A DNA stretch of 64,000 bases. It comes from Longispora albida DSM 44784. GTDB taxonomy: Bacteria > Actinomycetota > Actinomycetes > Mycobacteriales > Micromonosporaceae. Numbering within the stretch: the stretch's first letter is position 1; each line of letters begins with the position of its first letter. The position numbers and the translations under genes were made by a program. The notes beneath the pieces are model-generated. The model worked only from the letters and a program-made list of their open reading frames with translations. It did no database searches and had not been told where the DNA came from. This document shows positions 58,198 through 64,000 of this stretch, one piece after another. The stretch spans positions 8,762 to 72,761 of the forward strand of contig NZ_KB903837.1 in NCBI RefSeq assembly GCF_000379825.1. Reading direction: 5' to 3'.

Positions 58198-59279
58198 GAC
58201 GACGCCTCCGTGAACACGATCTCGGACGTGGTGGCCTCGGGCGCGGCGAAGGCGATCAGCCGCTCGCCCTCGGCGGCCAGTGCCTTCTCCTGGCCGGCCG
58301 TCAGCGGCTCGAACGCCTCGACGAGCAGCGTGGCCAGGCCCTTCTTCCCTGTCAGCCGCCACATGCCCCTGACCATGCCGTCCACCAGGAACGTCGCGCG
58401 GATGACAGCGTTCTTCCCGAAGATCGGCATCCGGTACCTGTCGGCCATGATCCGTGATTTGTCGGCGTAGGCGAGCAGCATCTGGTCGAACTCGGCGAGG
58501 AACAGCACCGGGGGAGCTGTGTCCGGCCGTGGCGCGTCCGGCAGGTCGAACAGCTCGGCCCCCTCGGCGCTCCGGAACGTCACGAGCCGTGGCCGGAGCC
58601 GGTCGAAGACCTCCTTGAGCTTGGTCAGCCCCGACCAGGCCTGCGCGTCCTTCACCGTCGCCGGGCCGAATGCCCCGAGATAGCGCAGGACCATGTCGTC
58701 CAGCGAACCGGCCTCGGGTGCCTTGCCAAGCCAGGACTCGATGGTCGTGAAGGCGGCCTGGCCGCTGACCCCCCACAGCCCGCGCGGCGGGACCTGCACG
58801 AGCGCCAGCCGCTCGCGGGCCGCGGAGGCCAGCGCCCGGTGGTCACGGTCCGGCCAGCGCCGCCCCAGCAGCGGGCCCAGCTCGGCGATGGTCCGTGGCT
58901 GCTCCTCGACCAGCTCCCGCGCCGCGGCCGCGATGTCATCCCAGTCGATGCCCTCGAGAAACTTCCCGTACGTCGACCGGAAGGCCCGGTCCAGCACCGG
59001 CTGGATCAGCGGCCGCCAGGCCAGCGCGTCTGCGGCGGAGACGAGATGGATCGTGCCCCGCATCAGCGTCAGCCGGACGATCTCCTTGCTTTCCACCAGA
59101 GTGGACAGATCACTCTGGTGGAAGCCCGCCAGCCGCGCCCACAGCCCGGTGTACGGCGGGTTGGGAGCCTGGGCCTGCAGGCCCGCCAGCCGCTCGACAG
59201 CCGTCAGCACCGGCAGCTCCGCCCGGCCGAGCAGCAGCTGGCGGGCCAGCAGCGCCCGGTTGAGCGCGACGTTGTCCAT
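58194..59279 (-). CDS. Winged-helix DNA-binding protein of the AlkZ/AlkX (HTH_42) superfamily, second copy
   Basis: The 361 residue product starts MDNVALNRALLARQLLLGRAELPVLTAVERLAGLQAQAPNPPYTGLW, with the QAQ catalytic-type motif and the same layout as the paralogue at 2842-3981, and ends with LFLAEFDQMLLAYADKSRIMADRYR and GKNAVIRATFLVDG. An upstream ATG (59312) could also be used. Base-excision or crosslink-unhooking activity is inferred from AlkZ. Coupled translation with the P-loop/HIT gene suggests a shared pathway, perhaps repair plus handling of damaged nucleotides. Confidence 0.87.
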   Translation of the reverse strand: MDNVALNRALLARQLLLGRAELPVLTAVERLAGLQAQAPNPPYTGLWARLAGFHQSDLSTLVESKEIVRLTLMRGTIHLVSAADALAWRPLIQPVLDRAFRSTYGKFLEGIDWDDIAAAARELVEEQPRTIAELGPLLGRRWPDRDHRALASAARERLALVQVPPRGLWGVSGQAAFTTIESWLGKAPEAGSLDDMVLRYLGAFGPATVKDAQAWSGLTKLKEVFDRLRPRLVTFRSAEGAELFDLPDAPRPDTAPPVLFLAEFDQMLLAYADKSRIMADRYRMPIFGKNAVIRATFLVDGMVRGMWRLTGKKGLATLLVEAFEPLTAGQEKALAAEGERLIAFAAPEATTSEIVFTEASS

Positions 59280-59363
59280 GATGGTCTGGCCGATCCCCGT
59301 CCTGCGATCCATGCGGGAAAGCCTAGTGGCCACCTACGACAAACCGGGGACTGCGAAGATCGA

Positions 59364-59810
59364 TCAGCAGTACAGGCCGAGGTCGGTGGGCTTCGGCGTG
59401 CTGGCCCGGGCGTCGAGCGGGCGCTTGCCCTCGGTCGCCCAGCCCTCCCGTACCCAGTACTCGAAGCCGCCGATCATCTCCTTCACCGGGCGGCCCAGCG
59501 CCGCGATCTTCATGGCGGCCTTGGTCGAGCCGTTGCAGGCCGGGCCCCAGCAGTACGTGACGATCAGCGTGCCGGCCGGGATCGCGGCCAGGCTCTCCTC
59601 GGTGATCTCGCCCAGGTGGATCGCGCCCGGCAGGTGTGACTTCGTGTAGTTGCCCTTCGCGCGGGTGTCGACGAGGACGAAGTCGGTTTCGCCGTTCTTG
59701 AGCGCCTGGGCCACGTCGGCCGGGTCGGTCTCGTAGGCGAGCTTGCCGGCGAAGTGACGGAAGGCGTCGGCGGGAGCGGCGGCGGGGTGTGCGGTAACCG
59801 GTGTCGTCAT
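59364..59810 (-). CDS. Rhodanese-domain protein
   Basis: The 148 residue product is a single rhodanese domain: DPADVAQALKNGETDFVLVDTRAKGNYTKSHLPGAIHLG and the active-site loop VTYCWGPACNGSTKAAMKIAALGRPVKEMIGGFEYWVREG with Cys87 as the expected persulfide carrier. It transfers sulfane sulfur to an unknown acceptor. ATG 59810 is used because sequence beyond it is not family-like. The GlxA-type regulator is divergent, 73 bp away, and might control it. Confidence 0.92.
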   Translation of the reverse strand: MTTPVTAHPAAAPADAFRHFAGKLAYETDPADVAQALKNGETDFVLVDTRAKGNYTKSHLPGAIHLGEITEESLAAIPAGTLIVTYCWGPACNGSTKAAMKIAALGRPVKEMIGGFEYWVREGWATEGKRPLDARASTPKPTDLGLYC

Positions 59811-59869
59811 ACCGGGAAGTCTTCCGGGCGGCCGGGCGGCCAGACAGTGGCGCGAACGCCCGGTACCGC

Positions 59870-59875
59870 TAACAT
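59870..59875 (+). promoter_or_regulatory. -10 element of a leaderless promoter (GlxA-type regulator gene)
   Basis: TAACAT ends 8 nt before the ATG at 59884. Confidence 0.45.
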
Positions 59876-59883
59876 CTGGCCAC

Positions 59884-60846
59884 ATGAAGATCAGCAGCAG
59901 GCCGCACCGGGTCGCCGTGTGGACGTACGAAGGGATGACGCCCTTCGAGTTCGGCGTGGTGGTGGAGGTGTTCGGGCTGCCCCGGCCGGAGATCGGCGGC
60001 CCCTGGTACAGCCTCGACGTCTGCTCGGCCACGCCCGGCCAGCCGATGCGGGCGGTCGGCGGATTCGCCCTGACCGCCGATCACGGCCCGGAGGTGCTGG
60101 CCGCCGCTGACACGATCATCATTCCCGGCGTACCCGACGTGCGCGCCGACCCGCACCCCGCCCTCGTCGCGGCCCTCCGGACCACGAAGGCCCGGCTGGT
60201 GTCGATCTGCTCGGGTGCCTTCGCGCTGGCCGGCGCCGGGGTGCTGGACGGCCGCCGGGCCACGACCCACTGGCGGTACGCGGACCTGCTGGCCCGCCGC
60301 TATCCGCAGGTGACAGTCGACCCCGGCGTCCTCTACGTCGACGAGGACGACGTCATCACGGGAGCCGGCAGCGCCGCCGGGCTGGACGTCTGCCTGTACA
60401 TCGTCCGCAAGGACCACGGGGCGAAGCTCGCGAACACGGTCGCCCGCCGCCTGGTCATCCCGCCGCACCGGGAGGGCGGCCAGGCCCAGTTCATCGAGTC
60501 CGCCGTACCGGAGCCCGGCCCCGGCGACCCGATCGCCGCCAGCATGGCCTGGGCACTGGGCCGGCTGTCCAGCCCGCTGACCCTCGCCGACATGGCCAGG
60601 GTGGCGTGCCTGGCGCCGCGCACGTACCAGCGCCAGTTCGCGGCCAGGGCCGGCACCAGCCCGATCCGGTGGCTGATCGCCCAGCGGATCACGGCGAGCC
60701 TGCCGCTGCTGGAGTCGCCGGGCCTGGGCGTGGAGGAGATCGCGGCGATGGTCGGGTTCGAGTCCCCGGTCACGTACCGTCACCACTTCACCCGGGCGCT
60801 GCGCACCTCGCCCTCGGCATACCGCAGGGCCTTCACCGGCACGTAA
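59884..60846 (+). CDS. GlxA family transcriptional regulator (DJ-1/PfpI + AraC HTH)
   Basis: The 320 residue product has an N-terminal DJ-1/PfpI-like domain (RVAVWTYEGMTPFEFGVVVEVFGLPRPEIGGPWYSLDVCSA, TIIIPGVPD, LVSICSGAFALAGAGVLDGRRATTHW) with the nucleophile-elbow Cys of SICSGAF, and a C-terminal AraC HTH (LTLADMARVACLAPRTYQRQFAARAGTSPIRWLIAQRI ... MVGFESPVTYRHHFTRAL). Such regulators control amine or amino-acid catabolism. It is divergent from the rhodanese gene and is followed by msrB. Confidence 0.94.
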   Translation: MKISSRPHRVAVWTYEGMTPFEFGVVVEVFGLPRPEIGGPWYSLDVCSATPGQPMRAVGGFALTADHGPEVLAAADTIIIPGVPDVRADPHPALVAALRTTKARLVSICSGAFALAGAGVLDGRRATTHWRYADLLARRYPQVTVDPGVLYVDEDDVITGAGSAAGLDVCLYIVRKDHGAKLANTVARRLVIPPHREGGQAQFIESAVPEPGPGDPIAASMAWALGRLSSPLTLADMARVACLAPRTYQRQFAARAGTSPIRWLIAQRITASLPLLESPGLGVEEIAAMVGFESPVTYRHHFTRALRTSPSAYRRAFTGT

Positions 60847-60868
60847 GGATTCTGGTGGCCGCGTCGCA

Positions 60869-60874
60869 TACGGT
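60869..60874 (+). promoter_or_regulatory. -10 element of a leaderless msrB promoter
   Basis: TACGGT ends 7 nt before the ATG at 60882. Confidence 0.4.
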
Positions 60875-60881
60875 TGTGGGT

Positions 60882-61295
60882 ATGGACAAACTGCCGAGTA
60901 CTGAAGCTGAATGGCGTGAGCGGCTCACCCCGGAGGAGTTCCGGGTGCTCCGCCAGGCGGGTACGGAGGCGCCGTGGACCGGCGAGTACACCGACACGAA
61001 GACGCGCGGCGTGTACAGCTGCCGGGCCTGCGGTGCCGAGCTGTTCACCAGCGAGACCAAGTTCGACTCGCACTGCGGCTGGCCGTCGTTCTACACCCCG
61101 CTCGCCGAGGACCGGGTGCGCTACATCGAGGACACCTCGCACGGCATGCGGCGCGTCGAGGTCCGGTGCGCCACCTGCGACTCGCACCTCGGGCACGTCT
61201 TCGAGGGCGAGGGCTACGCCACGCCGACCGACCAGCGCTTCTGCATCAACTCGATCAGCCTGACGCTGGTACCGGCTGAAGAGGCTACGGAATAG
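60882..61295 (+). CDS. msrB: Peptide-methionine (R)-S-oxide reductase
   Basis: The 137 residue product has the zinc Cys pairs CRAC (47/50) and CATC (96/99), FDSHCGWPSFYTPL, and the catalytic Cys121 in DQRFCINSISLTL. It repairs methionine-R-sulfoxide in proteins, using thioredoxin or mycoredoxin-type partners. In M. tuberculosis the same gene (Rv2674) ends the hemE/hemY/hemQ neighbourhood. A terminator follows downstream. Confidence 0.97.
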   Translation: MDKLPSTEAEWRERLTPEEFRVLRQAGTEAPWTGEYTDTKTRGVYSCRACGAELFTSETKFDSHCGWPSFYTPLAEDRVRYIEDTSHGMRRVEVRCATCDSHLGHVFEGEGYATPTDQRFCINSISLTLVPAEEATE

Positions 61296-61425
61296 CGGCA
61301 CCGGAATAGCCGGGTCCCCGCCCGCCGCATGCGGGACTTCTGTCGCGATTTCCCCATTAACGTCCGCATTGGCCAGGGCCACCGCGACCACACGTCAGGA
61401 CTGCGCTGACCCCGCAGCACGGGGA

Positions 61426-61456
61426 AAGGCAGCCGTGGCCAGGCCGCGGCTGCCTT
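61426..61456. terminator. Bidirectional terminator between msrB and acetyltransferase genes
   Basis: AAGGCAGCCG (61426-61435) pairs perfectly with CGGCTGCCTT (61447-61456); the loop contains GGCC inverted segments that extend the stem. Confidence 0.75.
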
Positions 61457-61468
61457 CGCGATTAGTCC

Positions 61469-62383
61469 CTAGTGGACTTCGGCCGGTTCGAAGAGGATGC
61501 GGCAGCGCAGCCGCCGGAATCCGGTCCTTTCCAGTTCGGCCAGTACCCGCACGCGATGCGCGTCCACGTCGGCGACGACCTCCCGGGCGCCACCAGCCTC
61601 CAGCACCCTGACCGCCTCGACCAGCAGGTCGCCGCGCGCACCCGGATCGAGCAGGCCGAGGTACCCGAGCATCGGATAGCAGACGTCTCCCGCCGTCCCG
61701 GCCAGGCCGGCCGGCTCCCCGCCGTCGAGGGCGACGAGCCAGTTGCCGACCGGCCCCCTGAACCAGGCCAGCGGATCGGCCGCCAGGTCGACGCCGCCGG
61801 CAGCCTGGGCGATCTCGGCTCCGGTGAGTACGTCGGGCTCGGCGATCCTGGCGACCAGCGCGTTGATCTCGGCGGCGTCGGTGGCCGGGCGGACCGTGTA
61901 CCGGCCCGAAGCCTCCGGCAGCGGCGTACCAGCCCACGAGAACCGCACCCGCTCCCCGCCCTCGGTCAGCCCAGCGAGCCGGGCGGCCTCCAGCCGGGGA
62001 CCCGCGACGGCGAGCACCTCGGGCCGGCGTCGCCAGTGGGCGGGCAGGGCGGCGTAGTACTTCTGCGGGCCGCCCAGCGCCTCGTGTGCCCTACGCAGCA
62101 ACGCCGCGCCCACCTCGGCCTCGGCGGCCAGGTCGAAGCGTTCCAGCCACGGCGAGCCGGACGAACCAGGCGGCAGGAGCCACGCGGCCCTGGCGACGAC
62201 CTTGCCATCGCGTATGGCGACCCAGGTCCGCTCGGGCACGTACCCGCCGCCGGCGATCCCGTCCGCGTATCCCACCTGCCGCAGCTCGGGCAGCGGATCG
62301 GGCATGGAGTCGAACAGATCCTCCTCACCAGCGGCCAGCTGGCGGAAAACAACATCGGCGTGGGGCATGACGAGTTCGGTCAT
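61469..62383 (-). CDS. GNAT-type acetyltransferase, two-module
   Basis: The 304 residue product has two degenerate GNAT halves: VVFRQLAAGEEDLFDSMPDPLPE ... RTWVAIRDGKVVARAAWL, and YTVRPATDAAEINALVARIAEP ... WLVALDGGEPAGLAGTAGDVCYPMLGYLGLLDPGARGDLLVEAVRVLEAGGAREVVADVDAHRVRVLAELERTGFRRLR. The second half keeps the acetyl-CoA loop only loosely. Substrate unknown. GGAGG lies 7 nt before the ATG. A 16-codon upstream ORF with its own ribosome-binding site precedes it (62414-62464). Confidence 0.8.
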   Translation of the reverse strand: MTELVMPHADVVFRQLAAGEEDLFDSMPDPLPELRQVGYADGIAGGGYVPERTWVAIRDGKVVARAAWLLPPGSSGSPWLERFDLAAEAEVGAALLRRAHEALGGPQKYYAALPAHWRRRPEVLAVAGPRLEAARLAGLTEGGERVRFSWAGTPLPEASGRYTVRPATDAAEINALVARIAEPDVLTGAEIAQAAGGVDLAADPLAWFRGPVGNWLVALDGGEPAGLAGTAGDVCYPMLGYLGLLDPGARGDLLVEAVRVLEAGGAREVVADVDAHRVRVLAELERTGFRRLRCRILFEPAEVH

Positions 62384-62413
62384 GGTGGAACCTCCGGAAA
62401 GCGAACGCCCCGG

Positions 62414-62464
62414 TCAGATCCGCGTAGACGCCGGAACGCGGGAGGGGCGCAGAACATCGGACAT
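62414..62464 (-). CDS. Putative 16-residue leader peptide upstream of the acetyltransferase gene
   Basis: The ATG has GGAGG 8 nt upstream and opens the frame MSDVLRPSRVPASTRI followed by TGA. Within it, CCTCC (62441-62445) is complementary to the GGAGG of the downstream acetyltransferase gene (62391-62395), and CGCCCC can pair with GGGGCG after the stop. An AGAACA...TGTTCT dyad surrounds the uORF start codon. The layout suits translational attenuation. Confidence 0.45.
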   Translation of the reverse strand: MSDVLRPSRVPASTRI

Positions 62465-62576
62465 TGTTCTGACCTCCTCTCTCACTCAACGGCGTGCCCG
62501 GAAACCTACTAGATCCACTTTCCCCCCGCAACGCCGCCCCGCCTGGAGGTCCACTTCGGAACTCGCGCTCCGCGGC

Positions 62577-62582
62577 TATCCT
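62577..62582 (+). promoter_or_regulatory. -10 element of a leaderless promoter (ATP-grasp gene)
   Basis: TATCCT ends 7 nt before the ATG at 62590. Confidence 0.5.
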
Positions 62583-62589
62583 GGCCGCC

Positions 62590-63468
62590 ATGCCAGGCAC
62601 CTTCCTGTACTGCGCCGACCCGCTCAACCCGCGCCGCACCGACCCCCACTTCGCGGCGGAGGCTGCCGCCGTCCGTGACCTCGGCGGCACGGTTCACCTG
62701 GTCGACCACGACGCGCTGCTGTCCGGCGATCCCGGAGCCGCCATCCGCCGGGTCCCAGCCGGCACCGGCCCGTTCTGGTACCGGGGCTGGATGGTCCCCT
62801 CGGCTCGCTACGCAGGCCTCGACGCCGCTCTGGGTGGCCGCCTCGTCGTCACGCCCGCCGGCTACCAGGCCGCTCACGAGCTGCCCGGCTGGTACGAGAC
62901 CTTCGCGGATGTCACGCCGGCCAGCGTGTGGCTGCCGGCGCCAGTGACCGCAGGGGAGGCTGGAGCGCTCGCCCTGCGGCTCCCGCCCGGCCCTGGCCTG
63001 GTCAAGGACTACGTGAAGTCCCGCAAGCACGAGTGGGCGGCGGCCTGCTTCATTCCCGACCTCCGAGACGGCGGGGCCGTGCGGGGGACAGCTGCCCGGT
63101 TCCTGGAGTTGCAGGCCGGTGACCTGGCCGGTGGGCTGGTGCTCCGGGTCTTCGAGGATCTGCGCGGGGAGCGCGGCCGGGCGGCTGAGGCCCGCGTGTG
63201 GTGGGTCGACGGGGAGCCGGTTCTGGTCGGCCCGCACCCGGACACGCCAGCCGGTCATCCTGTGCCGGAGCTCGCCGCGATCGGTGACTGTGTCCAGGTT
63301 TTCGGCCGCCGGTTCGTGACCACGGATGTCGCCCAGCACTCTGACGGCCGGTGGCGCGTGATCGAGGTCGGGGACGGTCAGGTCAGTGATCTTCCAGCGG
63401 GTACTGACTGCTCGCCGGTGCTGAAAGCGCTGGTCGGGGCCCCTCCAGGAGGCTGGGAGCGCACATAG
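62590..63468 (+). CDS. ATP-grasp domain protein (DUF4343-like)
   Basis: The 292 residue product begins MPGTFLYCADPLNPRRTDPHFAAEAAAVRDLGG and continues FWYRGWMVPSARYAGLDAALGGRLVVTPAGYQAAHELPGWYETFADVTPASVWLP. The ATP-grasp core follows, with VKDYVKSRKHEW supplying the ATP-binding Lys, LVLRVFEDL, and RVIEVGDGQVSDLPAGTD supplying the metal ligands. These stand-alone ATP-grasp ligases join a carboxylate to an unknown nucleophile. It is divergent from the acetyltransferase and its leader ORF, 206 bp between the main starts. Confidence 0.82.
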   Translation: MPGTFLYCADPLNPRRTDPHFAAEAAAVRDLGGTVHLVDHDALLSGDPGAAIRRVPAGTGPFWYRGWMVPSARYAGLDAALGGRLVVTPAGYQAAHELPGWYETFADVTPASVWLPAPVTAGEAGALALRLPPGPGLVKDYVKSRKHEWAAACFIPDLRDGGAVRGTAARFLELQAGDLAGGLVLRVFEDLRGERGRAAEARVWWVDGEPVLVGPHPDTPAGHPVPELAAIGDCVQVFGRRFVTTDVAQHSDGRWRVIEVGDGQVSDLPAGTDCSPVLKALVGAPPGGWERT

Positions 63469-63476
63469 AAAGTTCC

Positions 63477-63502
63477 CAGGTTCGGCTCAGGCCTGGCACA
63501 GG
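63477..63502 (+). promoter_or_regulatory. Three CAGG direct repeats spaced 11 bp
   Basis: CAGG begins at 63477, 63488 and 63499, exactly one helical turn apart, about 45-70 bp before the secreted-protein gene. This spacing is typical of OmpR/PhoB-type response-regulator boxes. Confidence 0.35.
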
Positions 63503-63546
63503 CACCCGGGTCACGATGAGTGCAGGACGCTCACCCAGGGAGAGAT

Positions 63547-64000
63547 ATGAAGAAGAAGATCCTGGTAACGGTAGGTATTGGCGCAGTTGCCGCCGCGGCG
63601 CTCGCGGTCCCGGCCGTGGCCTGGTCAGCGGACGGCGACCGGCCGGCGGCCAAGCCGGGCATCGCGGCCGAGCACCGCCGGCCGGGTAAGGGTGGCGGCG
63701 CGGACGCCGAGGCGCTGGCTCAGGCCCTCGGGATCGACAAGGACAAGGTCCAGGCGGCGATGAAGAACATCCGCAAGGGCGATCGCGAGGAGCACCTGAA
63801 GAACCTCGCCAAGGAACTCGGCGTCACCGAGGACCAGCTCAAGGCGGCGCTGGAGAAGCTCAGGGGCCAGCACGACGCCAAGCGCGAGGAGAAGCTGAAC
63901 GAGCGGCTCAAGGCGGCGGTGTCCAGCGGCAAGCTGACCCAGGCCGAGGCAGACGCCGTGCTCAAGGCGCACAAGGCCGGCGTGCTGGGCCCGCAGCACA
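63547..64000 (+). CDS. Secreted helical protein, DUF2680/YckD-like, 3'-truncated by window edge
   Basis: The frame opens with ATG after GGGAGAG and remains open to the window end. The product starts KKKILVTVGIGAVAAAALAVPAVAWSADG, a Sec signal peptide (about 1-27). Repeated helix-turn-helix units follow: ALAQALGIDKDKVQAAMKNI, NLAKELGVTEDQLKAALEKL, and ERLKAAVSSGKLTQAEADAVLKAHKAGVLG. The last matches the DUF2680/YckD pattern of small secreted proteins. Function unknown; the 11-bp-spaced repeats upstream suggest control by an OmpR-type regulator. Confidence 0.75.
   Translation, partial: MKKKILVTVGIGAVAAAALAVPAVAWSADGDRPAAKPGIAAEHRRPGKGGGADAEALAQALGIDKDKVQAAMKNIRKGDREEHLKNLAKELGVTEDQLKAALEKLRGQHDAKREEKLNERLKAAVSSGKLTQAEADAVLKAHKAGVLGPQH

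Noticed and set aside
62494-62589. An upstream extension of the ATP-grasp gene from an earlier in-frame start
   Set aside because: The extension lies across the promoter region, is not family-like, and a TATCCT -10 element sits 7 nt before the ATG at 62590.
1-64000. tRNA, rRNA, CRISPR arrays, insertion sequences, attachment sites and phage genes
   Set aside because: I looked for T-loop/CCA patterns, spaced direct repeats, transposase or integrase motifs and found none. The gaps between genes are mostly under 200 bp.

Overview
The window is a high-GC (about 70% by eye) actinobacterial chromosome segment. Gene content (DUF3039, DUF3093, DUF3099, DUF3159, DUF3710, DUF4193, DUF7455, an HrdB-type principal sigma factor, coproporphyrin-dependent haem genes) and many GTG starts place it in Actinomycetota, and the overall flavour suggests Micromonosporaceae or a close relative. 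I cannot name the genus. From 22 to 61 kb the order of conserved genes (principal sigma, suhB-like phosphatase, cei-like, DUF4193, DUF3093, dut, DUF3710, OB-fold, DUF3159, two trkA, APC permease, TRAM RNA methyltransferase, dxs, RNase D, DUF3000, hemE, hemG, hemQ, msrB) follows what I recall of the Mycobacterium tuberculosis Rv2703 to Rv2674 block, so most of it is an old housekeeping neighbourhood with lineage-specific insertions.

Layout. 0-12.5 kb is accessory-like: the 3' part of an acyl-CoA synthetase (ADP-forming) gene, tandem-domain acetyltransferases, an AlkZ-like winged-helix protein, two DUF5994 genes with small ORFs, a second primary-like sigma factor, a BlaI/M56 peptidase pair, a membrane-tethered ECF sigma factor and a divergent lipoprotein. 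12.5-22 kb holds a methyltransferase, DUF3099, a secreted M64 peptidase, a coupled psuG / PfkB kinase / ornithine cyclodeaminase-like operon, DUF3039, a TRIC-type channel and an SF2 helicase. 22-38 kb is the conserved block from hrdB to dxs, interrupted by an orphan Imm21-type immunity protein. 38-47 kb has a two-component system, a beta-oxidation thiolase/FadB pair with RNase D, and two paralogous membrane coiled-coil proteins. 47-53 kb carries haem synthesis (hemE, hemG, hemQ) interleaved with a HEAT-repeat protein and a MerR regulator. 53-64 kb is again more accessory: a 5'-truncated lactate permease, an ElaA-type acetyltransferase head-to-head with an acyl-CoA synthetase, a beta-helix protein, a P-loop/HIT fusion coupled to a second AlkZ-like protein, rhodanese, a GlxA-type regulator, msrB, an acetyltransferase behind a short upstream ORF, an ATP-grasp protein and the start of a secreted protein.

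Regulation. Many genes begin 6-8 nt after a TANNNT -10 hexamer, so leaderless transcription looks common. Convergent pairs are separated by GC-rich inverted repeats (terminators), the largest a hairpin of about 99 nt at 35.1 kb. A family of short AT-rich palindromes sits at gene borders, one copy inside a coding region. I found no tRNA, rRNA, CRISPR array, insertion sequence or prophage.
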